Assembly: GCF_000013605.1 (NCBI RefSeq)
Contig: NC_007908.1
Coordinates: 2,294,001-2,358,000, forward strand
Length of the DNA stretch: 64,000 nucleotides
Source: Rhodoferax ferrireducens T118
GTDB lineage: Bacteria > Pseudomonadota > Gammaproteobacteria > Burkholderiales > Burkholderiaceae_C
Reading direction: 5' to 3'
Shown here: in pieces, positions 7,060 through 15,797 of the stretch
How the letters are laid out: the number at the start of each line of letters is the position of its first letter
How positions within the stretch are numbered: position 1 is the stretch's first letter
Translations under genes and position numbers: made by a program
Notes under the pieces: model-generated
Database searches by the model: none
What the model saw: only the letters and a program-made list of their open reading frames with translations
What the model was told of the DNA's origin: nothing

Positions 7060-7971
7060 TTAAGCCCGCTGGACTTGCACCATTTTCATGGCCGAAGAAA
7101 TCAGCGCTGACACCTCGGTCATGTTGCTGGGCACAATCAGCGTGGTGGTGGCCTCTGCCGCCACTTTGGAATAGGCGTCTACCGCTTTTTCGGCCACCTT
7201 GAGCTGCACCGCCTCAGCACCGCCGGGCTGGCGAATGGCCGACGCGATACGTTCAATCGCCTGGGCGGTGGCCTCGGCGACGGCCAGAATGGATTGCGCA
7301 TCGCCCTGGGCCTTGTTGATCACCGCCTGCTTTTCGCCTTCAGAACGGGCAATAAAGGCTTCACGTTCACCGGTGGCTATGTTGATCTGCTCCTGGCGCC
7401 GACCTTCTGAGGCGGCAATCAGTGCCCGCTTTTCACGCTCGGCGGTGATCTGCTGCTGCATGGCGTGCAGGATTTCTTTCGGTGGCGTCAAGTCCTTGAT
7501 TTCATAACGCAGCACCTTGACACCCCAGTTCAATGCGGCCTCATCAATCGCCTGCACCACCTGGGCGTTGATGATGTCGCGCTCTTCAAAGGTTTTGTCG
7601 AGTTCGAGCTTGCCAATGACGGAGCGTAGCGAGGTCTGCGCCAATTGAGAGATGGCCACGATGTAATTGCTGGAGCCATAGCTGGCGCGCATCGCATCGG
7701 TCACCTGGAAATACAAAATGCCATCGACCTGCAACTGGGTGTTGTCACGCGTGATGCAGACCTGGCTGGCAATGTCCAGCGGCACTTCCTTGAGCAGATG
7801 CTTGTAGGCTACCTTGTCGACAAAGGGCACCAGAAAGTTCAAACCCGGCATCAGGGTACCGTTGTATTTGCCAAGCCGCTCGACGACCCACGCGTGTTGT
7901 TGGGGAACGACCTTGATGGACTGCGTGACAAAGATCACCGCGATCACGAACAGGATGACTGCAACTTCCAT
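7060..7971 (-). CDS. qmcA: SPFH/band-7 membrane protein (QmcA, paraslipin type)
   Basis: Stomatin/prohibitin-like protein that assembles into large ring complexes on the cytoplasmic membrane and is linked to membrane microdomains and protein quality control. The 303-residue product has one N-terminal membrane helix (VAVILFVIAVIFVTQSI, residues 3-19). It is followed by the SPFH domain (VVPQQHAWVVERLGKYNGTL, PFVDKVAYKHLLKE, then AISQLAQTSLRSVIGKLELD) and a charged helical region (EILHAMQQQITAEREKRA, then EGRRQEQINIATGERE). It lies 29 bases upstream of the short nfeD gene on the same strand, the usual QmcA-NfeD partnership. The convergent neighbour is murJ. A second, different SPFH/NfeD pair lies at 38.9-41.2 kb. 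Confidence 0.93.
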   Translation of the reverse strand: MEVAVILFVIAVIFVTQSIKVVPQQHAWVVERLGKYNGTLMPGLNFLVPFVDKVAYKHLLKEVPLDIASQVCITRDNTQLQVDGILYFQVTDAMRASYGSSNYIVAISQLAQTSLRSVIGKLELDKTFEERDIINAQVVQAIDEAALNWGVKVLRYEIKDLTPPKEILHAMQQQITAEREKRALIAASEGRRQEQINIATGEREAFIARSEGEKQAVINKAQGDAQSILAVAEATAQAIERIASAIRQPGGAEAVQLKVAEKAVDAYSKVAAEATTTLIVPSNMTEVSALISSAMKMVQVQRA

Positions 7972-8000
7972 TTAACTCTCCAAAAAATAGCTAACCGAAT

Positions 8001-8426
8001 TCACACTTTCTCGACCACCAGGCGGCTGCCAGTCACCTCAACGATGCGGTGCAGACCCGGGGTCGCCACGGCACCCGCCTTCAGTGAGACGCTCCAGGCG
8101 GCACCGCGGTACTTGGCCGTGCTGGTTCCATCTGCGTTCCACGCCTCGATCTGCAGGGTTTCCCCAATATCCAGATTGACATCCCGGTTGGCACTGGCAG
8201 GCAGTGCAGGCGGCTGGTGCTTCCTGTAACTGCGCCAAGCCACAACAAAACCACCACCCAGCACGGCCGCCACCACCAATTGGGCTGGCACCGGCGCCCC
8301 CAGATGGGCGGCGACGGCTGCGCCGGCCAGCCCCAGCGACAACATGAGCAAATAAAAGGTGCCGGTCAGCAGTTCGGCCGCGATAACCGCCCCCGCCAAC
8401 AGCCACCAGATCGTCGATTCAGCCAT
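8001..8426 (-). CDS. nfeD: Short NfeD-family membrane protein (YbbJ type)
   Basis: Short-form NfeD: two or three membrane helices plus a C-terminal OB-fold soluble domain, no protease domain. It is the usual partner of QmcA-type SPFH proteins. The 141-residue product starts MAESTIWWLLAGAVIAAELL. The helices span about residues 5-25 and 30-65, and the OB-fold segment includes VNLDIGETLQIEAWNADGTS and a terminal GSRLVVEKV. Start: the frame is open to 8468, but ATG 8426 has TTGGAAAC just upstream and puts the first helix at the N-terminus. Because transcription runs right to left, nfeD comes before qmcA in the probable operon. An isolated arm-like GGTTAGCTATTTTTT lies between the two genes. Confidence 0.88.
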   Translation of the reverse strand: MAESTIWWLLAGAVIAAELLTGTFYLLMLSLGLAGAAVAAHLGAPVPAQLVVAAVLGGGFVVAWRSYRKHQPPALPASANRDVNLDIGETLQIEAWNADGTSTAKYRGAAWSVSLKAGAVATPGLHRIVEVTGSRLVVEKV

Positions 8427-8558
8427 GTTTGTTTCCAATTGTGTTTCCCTTGCCACATTCTGCGGCAAAAGTCGCCATACGCAAGGGCTGAGAATGGATT
8501 AGTCCTTACACTTCGCGCCTCATTCCTGAAATTGTTTTGTAAGTGGCTGGAGTTACCA

Positions 8559-10847
8559 ATGAAATTTCGCTTTCCCATCATCATCATTGACGAGGATTTT
8601 CGCTCTGAAAACGCCTCCGGCCTGGGTATACGGGCGCTGGCCCAAGCCATCGAGTCAGAAGGCCTGGAAGTGCTGGGTGTGACCAGTTATGGTGACCTGA
8701 GCCAGTTTGCGCAGCAGCAAAGCCGCGCCAGTGCCTTCATCATGTCCATTGATGACGAGGAATTTACCCCCGGTCCGGACCTCGACCCGGCCGTGGTGAA
8801 CTTGCGCCACTTCATCGAAGAGGTGCGTCGTAAAAATCTTGATGTGCCAATCTATATCTACGGCGAGACCAAGACCTCACGCCATTTGCCCAATGACATC
8901 CTGCGCGAGCTGCATGGTTTCATTCACATGTTTGAGGACACGCCCGAGTTCGTGGCGCGTCACATCATTCGCGAAGCCAAAGCTTATCTGGAGAGCGTGC
9001 AGCCGCCGTTTTTCAAGGCCTTGTTGGACTACGCCGAGAATGGTTCCTACTCCTGGCACTGCCCGGGGCACTCCGGTGGCGTCGCCTTCCTGAAAAGCCC
9101 GGTCGGTCAGATGTACCACCAGTTTTATGGCGAGAACATGCTGCGTGCCGACGTCTGCAACGCAGTGGAAGAACTGGGCCAACTGCTGGACCATGATGGT
9201 GCGATTGGCAAGAGCGAGCGTAATGCGGCGCGCATCTTCAATGCCGACCACTGCTTTTTTGTCACCAACGGCACCAGTACCAGCAACAAGATGGTGTGGC
9301 ACCACACGGTGGCGCCCAATGACGTGGTGGTGGTGGACCGCAATTGCCATGTGTCCATCCTGCACGCCATCATCATGACCGGGGCCATTCCGGTGTTTTT
9401 GAAGCCCACGCGCAACCACTTCGGCATCATCGGGCCGATTCCCAAGAGCGAGTTTGAGCCAGCGTCCATCAAGGCAAAAATCAAGGCCAACCCCTTGATC
9501 AAGGAGCATCTGCCCGACGTGGACCTGAGCCGGATCAAGCCGCGCGTGCTGACGCTGACCCAGTCCACCTACGACGGTGTGCTGTACAACACCGAGACGG
9601 TCAAAAACATGCTGGACGGCTATGTGGAGAACATCCACTTTGACGAAGCCTGGTTGCCACATGCGGCATTTCACCCGTTTTACGGCACCTACCATGCGAT
9701 GGGTAAAAAGCGCTCGCGCCCCAAGCACGCCATGGTCTATGCCACGCAATCGATCCACAAGCTGCTGGCCGGCATCAGCCAGGCCAGCCAGGTGCTGGTG
9801 CAGGATTCGCAAACCGTCAAGCTCGACAAGCACCTGTTCAACGACGCGTATCTGATGCACACCTCTACCTCCCCGCAGTACAGCATCATTGCCAGTTGCG
9901 ACGTGGCTGCCGCCATGATGGAGCCACCCGGCGGCACCGCGCTGGTGGAAGAAAGCATCGCTGAAGCGCTCGATTTCCGCCGTGCCATGCGCAAGATCGA
10001 CGAAGAATACGGCACCGACTGGTGGTTCAAGGTGTGGGGACCTGAAAAACTGGTGGAAGAAGGCATTGGCCGCGCCGACAGCTGGATCATCAAAGGCGAG
10101 TCAGCCAAAGCCAAGGCGGGTGTCAACTGGCACGGTTTTGGCAAAATGGCCACCGGCTTCAACATGCTCGACCCGATCAAATCGACGGTGGTCACGCCCG
10201 GCATGGACTTGAACGGCAAGTTTGCCAAGACCGGCATTCCGGCCAGTATCGTCACCAAGTTCCTCGCCGAACACGGCGTGGTGGTCGAGAAAACCGGGCT
10301 TTACAGCTTTTTCATCATGTTCACCATCGGCATCACCAAGGGCCGCTGGAACAGCATGTTGACCGCCTTGCAGCAGTTCAAGGACGACTACGCCAAGAAC
10401 CAGCCGATGTGGCGCATCCTGCCCGAGTTTTGCCAGAAGTACCCCAAATACGAAACCATGGGGCTGGCTGACCTGTGCCAGCACGTGCACCAGCTCTACG
10501 CCAAATATGACATTGCGCGCCTGACGACCGACATGTATTTAAGTGACCTGGCGCCGGCCATGAAGCCCAGCGATGCTTATGCCCACATTGCGCTACGCAA
10601 GACCGAGCGCGTGGCGATTGATGATCTGGAAGGTCGCATCACGGTTGGCCTGGTCACACCTTACCCGCCCGGCATTCCCTTGCTGATACCGGGTGAAGTG
10701 TTCAACAAGAAAATCGTGGACTACCTGAAATTTGCCCGCGAGTTCAATACCCAGTGCCCCGGTTTTGAAACCGACATTCATGGACTGGTGGAAGAACAGG
10801 AGGCTGACGGGCAGCGGCACTATTACGCGGATTGCGTCAAGTCCTGA
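8559..10847 (+). CDS. adiA: PLP-dependent Orn/Lys/Arg decarboxylase, AdiA-like (probably arginine decarboxylase)
   Basis: Fold type I basic amino acid decarboxylase, 762 residues, the size of the inducible E. coli enzymes. Layout: an N-terminal wing domain (PIIIIDEDFRSENASGLGIR, about 1-130), the PLP core (CPGHSGGVAFLKSPVGQ; NGTSTSNKMVWHH; DVVVVDRNCHVS; RNHFGIIGPI), the PLP lysine in ATQSIHKLLAGISQ (about 395-408), and a C-terminal domain ending in ADCVKS. The DVVVVDRNCH and RNxxGIIGPI strings resemble AdiA more than LdcC or SpeC from memory, hence arginine rather than lysine or ornithine; substrate specificity is inference. It could serve polyamine synthesis via agmatine or acid resistance; no antiporter gene is adjacent. 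Start: ATG 8559, with GGAG seven bases upstream, rejects the in-frame extension to 8217, which overlaps the divergent nfeD gene. Confidence 0.88.
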   Translation: MKFRFPIIIIDEDFRSENASGLGIRALAQAIESEGLEVLGVTSYGDLSQFAQQQSRASAFIMSIDDEEFTPGPDLDPAVVNLRHFIEEVRRKNLDVPIYIYGETKTSRHLPNDILRELHGFIHMFEDTPEFVARHIIREAKAYLESVQPPFFKALLDYAENGSYSWHCPGHSGGVAFLKSPVGQMYHQFYGENMLRADVCNAVEELGQLLDHDGAIGKSERNAARIFNADHCFFVTNGTSTSNKMVWHHTVAPNDVVVVDRNCHVSILHAIIMTGAIPVFLKPTRNHFGIIGPIPKSEFEPASIKAKIKANPLIKEHLPDVDLSRIKPRVLTLTQSTYDGVLYNTETVKNMLDGYVENIHFDEAWLPHAAFHPFYGTYHAMGKKRSRPKHAMVYATQSIHKLLAGISQASQVLVQDSQTVKLDKHLFNDAYLMHTSTSPQYSIIASCDVAAAMMEPPGGTALVEESIAEALDFRRAMRKIDEEYGTDWWFKVWGPEKLVEEGIGRADSWIIKGESAKAKAGVNWHGFGKMATGFNMLDPIKSTVVTPGMDLNGKFAKTGIPASIVTKFLAEHGVVVEKTGLYSFFIMFTIGITKGRWNSMLTALQQFKDDYAKNQPMWRILPEFCQKYPKYETMGLADLCQHVHQLYAKYDIARLTTDMYLSDLAPAMKPSDAYAHIALRKTERVAIDDLEGRITVGLVTPYPPGIPLLIPGEVFNKKIVDYLKFAREFNTQCPGFETDIHGLVEEQEADGQRHYYADCVKS

Positions 10848-10857
10848 ATCGGAAAAT

Positions 10858-10920
10858 AAAATAGGTAGCTATAAATATTATAGCTACCTATTTAACAGGG
10901 ACGGGGGCTACAGCCCTATT
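10858..10920 (-). repeat. Palindromic interspersed element, intergenic copy (after the decarboxylase gene)
   Basis: Reverse-orientation copy between the decarboxylase gene and fabI, which are convergent. The palindrome is the longest of all copies: AAATAGGTAGCTATA / TATAGCTACCTATTT around a short AT loop (10858-10893). It is followed, after exactly 15 nt, by ACGGGGGCTACAGCCC (10901-10916). It begins 10 bases after the decarboxylase stop and ends 4 bases before the fabI stop, so it fills the whole gap and may act as a terminator for both genes. Confidence 0.9.
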
Positions 10921-10923
10921 TTA

Positions 10924-11709
10924 TCAAGACTCCACGACCGCCACGGCGGTCTGGCTGACGCCGCAGTCGACATAAGAAATCTGCCCGGTCATGCCGGACG
11001 CCAGGTCGCTGAGCAAGAAAGCGGCCACATTACCGACCTCTTCAATCGTCACGTTGCGCTTCAAAGGTGATGCGCTGGCTGAAATGGCCAGCAAGCGGCC
11101 AAAGTCCTTGATGCCGCTGGCGGCCAGTGTCTTGACGGCGCCAGCGCTCAGGCCGTTCACGCGCATGCCGCGTGGGCCAATCGCATCGGCCAGGTAACGC
11201 ACCGACGACTCCAGTGATGCCTTGGCCAAACCCATGGTGTTGTAGCTGGGCACCACGCGCACGCCGCCCAGGTAAGTGAGTGTGAGCAAGGACGCCTTGT
11301 CGTTGAGGTAGGGCAGGGCGGCCTTGGCCATGGCGGGGAAGCTGTAGGCACTGATGTCGTGCGCGATGCGAAAGTTTTCACGCGTCAGACCGTCCAGGAA
11401 ATTGCCGGCAATGGCCTCGCGCGGCGCGTAGCCAATGCTGTGCACAAAGCCATCAAATTTGGGCCAGTGCGTGGCCAAATCGGTGAACAGTTTTTCAATC
11501 TGGGCATCGTCTGCCACGTCGCAGTCAAACACCAGCGTGGAACCAAAATCGGCCGCAAACTCAGTGATGCGCTCCTTGAAACGCTCGCCGACGTAGCTGA
11601 AGGCCAGTTCCGCGCCTTGTTCATGGCAGGCTTGCGCGATGCCGTACGCGATCGAGCGTTTGGACAATACGCCGGTAATCAGCAATTTTTTTCCTGTCAG
11701 GAATCCCAT
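10924..11709 (-). CDS. fabI: Enoyl-[acyl-carrier-protein] reductase (NADH)
   Basis: Reduces trans-2-enoyl-ACP in the last step of each fatty acid elongation cycle; target of triclosan and isoniazid-type inhibitors. The 261-residue product has the divergent SDR features of FabI: GKKLLITGVLSKRSIAYGIA at the N-terminus, CDVADDAQIEKLF, HSIGYAPREA, and the Tyr-x6-Lys catalytic motif YNTMGLAK. The downstream NGLSAGAVKTLAASGI and FLLSDLASGMTGQ are typical. Start: the frame stays open upstream to 11952, but ATG 11709 (MGFLTGKKLL) fits the family exactly and GAGAAGAGA lies upstream. It is divergent from yejA across a structured 115-base gap. Confidence 0.96.
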   Translation of the reverse strand: MGFLTGKKLLITGVLSKRSIAYGIAQACHEQGAELAFSYVGERFKERITEFAADFGSTLVFDCDVADDAQIEKLFTDLATHWPKFDGFVHSIGYAPREAIAGNFLDGLTRENFRIAHDISAYSFPAMAKAALPYLNDKASLLTLTYLGGVRVVPSYNTMGLAKASLESSVRYLADAIGPRGMRVNGLSAGAVKTLAASGIKDFGRLLAISASASPLKRNVTIEEVGNVAAFLLSDLASGMTGQISYVDCGVSQTAVAVVES

Positions 11710-11764
11710 AGTGGTCTCTTCTCTCAGTTCTTGATATGCAGTTAAATCGTCGCCGTGTCGGAAT

Positions 11765-11819
11765 CGGCTTGAAAAGCCGTTTATAGCGGCTTTCATCACA
11801 CCCGCCTGACGGCAGGTGT
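11765..11819 (+). promoter_or_regulatory. Overlapping hairpins in the fabI/yejA gap, possible yejA leader
   Basis: Three inverted repeats lie in a row. CGGCTT-GAA-AAGCCG occupies 11765-11779. AAAGCCG-TTTATAG-CGGCTTT occupies 11773-11793 and shares the middle AAGCCG arm with the first, so only one can form at a time. The third, ACACC-C-GCC-TGAC-GGC-A-GGTGT (11798-11819), places the AGGTG ribosome site of yejA inside its 3' arm. The pairing is read from sequence; a regulatory role is inference. Confidence 0.45.
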
Positions 11820-11824
11820 TGTTG

Positions 11825-13636
11825 ATGCAGAATTGTCGCATGCGACGTTTGTTTTTTTTATGCTTGTCTGTTGTCTGCAATCCGTTGTGGGCGGCGCATG
11901 GGTACGCGCTGTGGGGTGATCTGAAGTACGGTGCCAATTTTTCCCACTTCAATTATGTCAACCCGAACGCGCCCAAGGGGGGTGAACTGCGGCTGGTGAG
12001 CAATCTGCGCGTGTCCACTTTTGACAAGTACAACCCGTTCACGATCAAGGGCTCGGCCCCGGCGTATCTGGCGGACTTGATGTTTGACTCGCTGCTGACG
12101 GGCGCGCTGGATGAAACCGGCGCCGGTTACGGCCTGCTGGCGCGTGATGTGGACGTGGCGCCAGATGGCTTGAGCGCCACCTTTCGCCTGGCGCCCGAGG
12201 CCCGTTTTCACAACGGTGACCCGGTGTTGGCCCAGGACGTGAAATACAGCTTTGATACTTTGATGGGGCCGTACACGTCGCCCGCCTACAAGAGCCTGCT
12301 CGAAGATGTGGCGGGTCTGGAGGTGCTTGATGAGCGCACTGTGCGTTATCGCTTCAAAAAACCGAACCGGGAACTGCCCCTCACCGTCGGTGGTCTGCCG
12401 GTGTTCAGCCGGGCCTGGGGCAGGGTGAATGGCAAGCTCAAGTCATTTGATCAAATCGTCACCGACATCCCGATTGGCAGTGGCCCTTACAAAATTGGCC
12501 CGGTGCGCTTTGGCAAAGACATTACTTATGTGCGTGACCCGAACTATTGGGCCAGGGACCTGAATGTGAAGCGTGGCAGCAACAACTTTGACCGCATCAC
12601 GGTCAAGATTTACAAGGATGGTACGGCGCGACTGGAAGCGCTCAAAGCCGGTGAGTTTGATTTGATGCGGTTTTTCTCGGCTGGCGATTGGGCGCGCCGG
12701 GTGAACGGCAAGCGTTTTGACACTGGTGAGTTGGTCAAGGCTGAGTTCAAACACCGTTTACCGACCGGCTTTCAGAGCTATGTGCTCAACACCCGGCGCG
12801 ACAAACTCAAGGACATACGCGTGCGCCAGGCGCTGGGCTTGGCGCTGGATTTCGAATGGATGAACCGGCAGATGTTCTACAACGCCTACCAGCGCGTCAA
12901 TGGCCTGTTCGGCAACACCGATTGCCAGGCCAGCGGGATGCCCAGCGTGCAAGAACTGGCGTTGATGACCCCTTGGCGCCAAGACATCCCGCCAGCCGCT
13001 TTTGGCCTCATGGCGGTCGCGCCGCGCACCGATGGTGATTCATCCCTGCGCGCCAACCTGCGCCAGGCCCAGTCCCTGCTGAAGGCCGCAGGCTGGGAGG
13101 TGCGCGATGGGGCCTTGCGCAACGCCCAGGGCCAGGCGTTTGAAATTGAGTACCTGGACAGCAACGAGAGCGGTGCCCGCATGGCGTCGCCGTGGGCGCG
13201 AAATCTGGAAAAAATTGGCATCAGTTTGAGCTTTCGCCCGGTGGACTTTGCCCTGTACCAGCAACGCCTGCAGAAGTTTGAGTTTGACATCACCTCGATC
13301 GCCTACGGCGGCACCCACAACCCGGGGCAGGAGTATGCGGACATGTTTGGCTCCAAGGCGGCCGACCAGGAAGATTCCGGCAATTTTGCGGGCGTCAAGA
13401 ACCCGGCCGTCGACGCGTTGATCAGCGCGATGACCAGCGCCAGGTCCAAGGCCGAACTGCTGCCCGCGTGCCGTGCGCTGGATCGTGTCATCAGTCACAG
13501 TCATTTTCTGATTCCCCAATGGAGCGCGGGCACACATCGCATGGTGTACAACAGTTGGCGCCTGGCCAAACCCGAGTCGATGCCGCCCTATGCGGCGGGC
13601 GAGGGCTGGGCGATCGACACCTGGTGGGCCAAATAA
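11825..13636 (+). CDS. yejA: Peptide/microcin C ABC transporter, periplasmic binding protein YejA
   Basis: Family 5 solute-binding protein that delivers oligopeptides (in E. coli the peptide-nucleotide antibiotic microcin C) to the YejBEF importer. The 603-residue product matches YejA length. A signal peptide is visible (MRRLFFLCLSVVCNPLWAAHG). The mature start YALWGDLKYGANFSHFNYVN followed by PNAPKGGELRLVS is typical of the YejA branch, as are FDFEWMNRQMFYNAYQR (residues about 340-356) and ALDRVISHSHFLIPQW near the end. Start: ATG 11825, seven bases after AGGTG, is preferred; ATG 11840 would begin at the signal peptide MRR. It heads yejABEF; yejB begins 3 bases after its stop. Confidence 0.93.
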   Translation: MQNCRMRRLFFLCLSVVCNPLWAAHGYALWGDLKYGANFSHFNYVNPNAPKGGELRLVSNLRVSTFDKYNPFTIKGSAPAYLADLMFDSLLTGALDETGAGYGLLARDVDVAPDGLSATFRLAPEARFHNGDPVLAQDVKYSFDTLMGPYTSPAYKSLLEDVAGLEVLDERTVRYRFKKPNRELPLTVGGLPVFSRAWGRVNGKLKSFDQIVTDIPIGSGPYKIGPVRFGKDITYVRDPNYWARDLNVKRGSNNFDRITVKIYKDGTARLEALKAGEFDLMRFFSAGDWARRVNGKRFDTGELVKAEFKHRLPTGFQSYVLNTRRDKLKDIRVRQALGLALDFEWMNRQMFYNAYQRVNGLFGNTDCQASGMPSVQELALMTPWRQDIPPAAFGLMAVAPRTDGDSSLRANLRQAQSLLKAAGWEVRDGALRNAQGQAFEIEYLDSNESGARMASPWARNLEKIGISLSFRPVDFALYQQRLQKFEFDITSIAYGGTHNPGQEYADMFGSKAADQEDSGNFAGVKNPAVDALISAMTSARSKAELLPACRALDRVISHSHFLIPQWSAGTHRMVYNSWRLAKPESMPPYAAGEGWAIDTWWAK

Positions 13637-13639
13637 ACC

Positions 13640-14674
13640 ATGCTGAGTTACATCCTCAAACGCTTGCTGCTGATGATTCCCACCTTGCTGGGGGTCTTGC
13701 TGATCACTTTCATGGTGGTTCAATTTGTGCCCGGTGGCCCGGTAGAACAATACCTGGCTGAGGCCAAGGCGGGCAGTGGCAAAGGGTCTGGTGCTGAAAG
13801 TGGCGGCTTGAGTTACCGCGGCGCGCAAGGGGTGGACCCGAGGCGCATCGAGCAGATCAAGGCGCTCTACGGTTTTGACAAACCCGCGCACGAGCGTTTC
13901 CTGCAAATGCTGGGGCAATTTGCCCGTTTTGATCTGGGGCGGAGCTTTTTCCAGAACAAAAGTGTGTCGGAGCTGATTTGGGAGAAGCTGCCGGTCTCCA
14001 TCAGTCTGGGACTGTGGACATTCTTTATCAGCTACTTGATTGCCGTGCCGCTGGGCGTGGCCAAAGCGGTGCGCGCGGGTTCGCGTTTTGACTTTGTCAC
14101 GACCCTGCTGGTGCTGTTTGGCTACGCCATTCCCGGCTTCGTCCTGGGGGTGGCGCTGCTGGTGATTTTTGGCGGACAGCTGCAGTGGTTTCCGTTGCGC
14201 GGCTTGACGTCGGGCAACTGGGATGAGCTCAGCTGGGGTGCGCGCGTGGTCGATTACCTGTGGCACATCGCCCTGCCGGTCACCGCCATGGTGCTGGGCA
14301 GCTTCGCCGTCACCACCATGCTAACCAAGAACGCGTTTCTGGAAGAAATCCGCAAGCAGTACGTCGTCACGGCGCGTGCCAAAGGCCTGGACGAGCGCCA
14401 GGTGCTGTGGAAGCACGTTTTTCGCAATGCGCTGATTCCTATCATCACCGGCTTCCCGGCGGCGTTTATTGGCGCTTTTTTTACCGGCTCCTTGCTGATC
14501 GAGACGCTGTTTTCGCTCGATGGCTTGGGGCTGCTGAGTTACGAGAGTGTGATCCGGCGCGATTACCCGGTGGTGCTGGGCACCCTTTACTTCTTTACGC
14601 TGATTGGTCTGGTGACCAAGCTGATTTCAGATTTGTCTTATGTTTGGGTCGATCCGCGTGTCAAATTTGACTAA
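13640..14674 (+). CDS. yejB: Peptide/microcin C ABC transporter permease YejB
   Basis: Inner-membrane permease of the yejABEF importer, 344 residues. It starts MLSYILKRLLLMIPTLLGVL, a typical first helix of DppB/YejB-type permeases, followed by TFMVVQFVPGGPVEQYL. The coupling (EAA) loop that contacts the ATPase is visible: YVVTARAKGLDERQVLWKHV then FRNALIPIITGFP. The C-terminus ETLFSLDGLGLLSYESVI and DLSYVWVDPRVKF is conserved. It follows yejA by 3 bases and overlaps the start of yejE by about 35 or 17 bases, depending on which yejE start is used. Confidence 0.94.
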   Translation: MLSYILKRLLLMIPTLLGVLLITFMVVQFVPGGPVEQYLAEAKAGSGKGSGAESGGLSYRGAQGVDPRRIEQIKALYGFDKPAHERFLQMLGQFARFDLGRSFFQNKSVSELIWEKLPVSISLGLWTFFISYLIAVPLGVAKAVRAGSRFDFVTTLLVLFGYAIPGFVLGVALLVIFGGQLQWFPLRGLTSGNWDELSWGARVVDYLWHIALPVTAMVLGSFAVTTMLTKNAFLEEIRKQYVVTARAKGLDERQVLWKHVFRNALIPIITGFPAAFIGAFFTGSLLIETLFSLDGLGLLSYESVIRRDYPVVLGTLYFFTLIGLVTKLISDLSYVWVDPRVKFD

Positions 14675-15797
14675 CCCCCCCGAAGCGGCCTCTGGCCGCC
14701 TCCCCCCTGAGGAGGCGCCGCCAGCGACCCGGCAAAGCCGGTTCCGCGGCGGCCCCGCGAGCACGCCCCCGAAGTCTCCATCGCCGGGCCGTCGGGCCTG
14801 GTTGCGGTTCAAGCGTAACCGTTTGGGCTATTGGAGCCTGCTGGTTTTTGTGACGCTGGTGCTGCTCAGCCTGCTGGCTGAAGTGATCTCCAACGACCGC
14901 CCGCTGCTGGTGCGCTACCAGGGCACGACCTACTTCCCGATCGTCAAGGAGTATTCGGAGAAGACTTTTGGCGGAGATTTCGACACCGCCACCGACTACC
15001 TCGACCCTTTCATCCGCGAGCGCCTGTCCCAGGCAGGCAACTGGGCGCTGTTTGCCCCCAACCCTTACGGCTCGAAGACCTTGAACTACTTTGCCAAAGA
15101 GCCCAACCCGTCAGCGCCTGGGCGTGACAACTGGCTGGGCACGGACGACCGCGGGCGCGACCTGCTGGCGCAGCTGATTTATGGCTTTCGCGTCAGTGTG
15201 CTGTTTGCCCTGGCGCTGACTTTCACCGGCACGCTGCTGGGTGTCATCACCGGTGCCATTCAAGGGTTTTTTGGTGGCAAGACGGATCTGGCGTTTCAGC
15301 GTTTCATTGAAATCTGGGGCTCCATGCCCGAGTTGTACCTGTTGATCATTTTCAGCGCCGTTTTTGCCCCCAGTCTGGCGCTGCTGCTGATTCTGCTCAG
15401 CCTGTTCGGCTGGATGGGCTTGAGTGACTATGTGCGCGCTGAATTCTTGCGCAATCGCCAGTTGGACTATGTGCGCGCAGCGCGTGCGCTGGGGGTGAGC
15501 AACTGGCAGATCATCACCCGCCACCTGCTGCCCAACAGCATGACGCCGGTAGTCACGTTCCTGCCGTTTCGCATGAGTGGTGCGATTTTGGCGTTGACGT
15601 CGCTGGATTTCCTGGGCCTGGGCGTGCCACCGGGTACGCCATCGCTGGGGGAACTGCTGTCGCAAGGCAAAAACAACATTGATGCCTGGTGGATTTCACT
15701 CGCCACCTTCTGTGTGCTAGTGCTGACCTTGCTGCTGCTGACCTTCATGGGCGATGCCTTGCGTGACGCGCTGGACCCACGCAAGGCTGAGAAATGA
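14640..15797 (+). CDS. yejE: Peptide/microcin C ABC transporter permease YejE, with repeat-derived N-terminal extension
   Basis: Second permease of the yejABEF importer. The 385-residue product is some 40-45 residues longer than the roughly 340 I expect. The conserved part begins at about residue 48 (GRRAWLRFKRNRLGYWSLLV) and continues with EVISNDRPLLVRYQG, the periplasmic domain, LGTDDRGRDLLAQLIYGFRV and the EAA loop YVRAARALGVSNWQIITRHL. It ends [15 protein letters not shown]. No ATG or good start exists between the repeat-derived stretch and the conserved part. Translation must therefore begin at ATG 14640 or GTG 14658, inside yejB, and read through a GC-rich repeat (about 14675-14782) that encodes a Pro/Gly/Ala-rich head. 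The gene overlaps yejF by ATGA. Confidence 0.9.
   Translation: MFGSIRVSNLTNPPEAASGRLPPEEAPPATRQSRFRGGPASTPPKSPSPGRRAWLRFKRNRLGYWSLLVFVTLVLLSLLAEVISNDRPLLVRYQGTTYFPIVKEYSEKTFGGDFDTATDYLDPFIRERLSQAGNWALFAPNPYGSKTLNYFAKEPNPSAPGRDNWLGTDDRGRDLLAQLIYGFRVSVLFALALTFTGTLLGVITGAIQGFFGGKTDLAFQRFIEIWGSMPELYLLIIFSAVFAPSLALLLILLSLFGWMGLSDYVRAEFLRNRQLDYVRAARALGVSNWQIITRHLLPNSMTPVVTFLPFRMSGAILALTSLDFLGLGVPPGTPSLGELLSQGKNNIDAWWISLATFCVLVLTLLLLTFMGDALRDALDPRKAEK
14675..14782 (+). repeat. GC-rich repeat at the yejB/yejE junction
   Basis: A stretch made of nested palindromes: GCGGCC-TCT-GGCCGC, CCTCCCCCCTGAGGAGG and CCGGC-AAA-GCCGG, ending in a run of CCCCCG. It has the look of the GC-rich intergenic repeats common in Comamonadaceae and shares the C-run/GAGG/G-run core with the element at 15796-15890. 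Here it lies at a gene junction but is translated as the N-terminus of YejE. Extent is approximate. Confidence 0.6.

Noticed and set aside
7980..8000. Single AGCTAT-like arm between nfeD and qmcA
   Set aside because: Lacks the TAGCCCCC box and second arm at the fixed distances, so it is not counted as an element copy.
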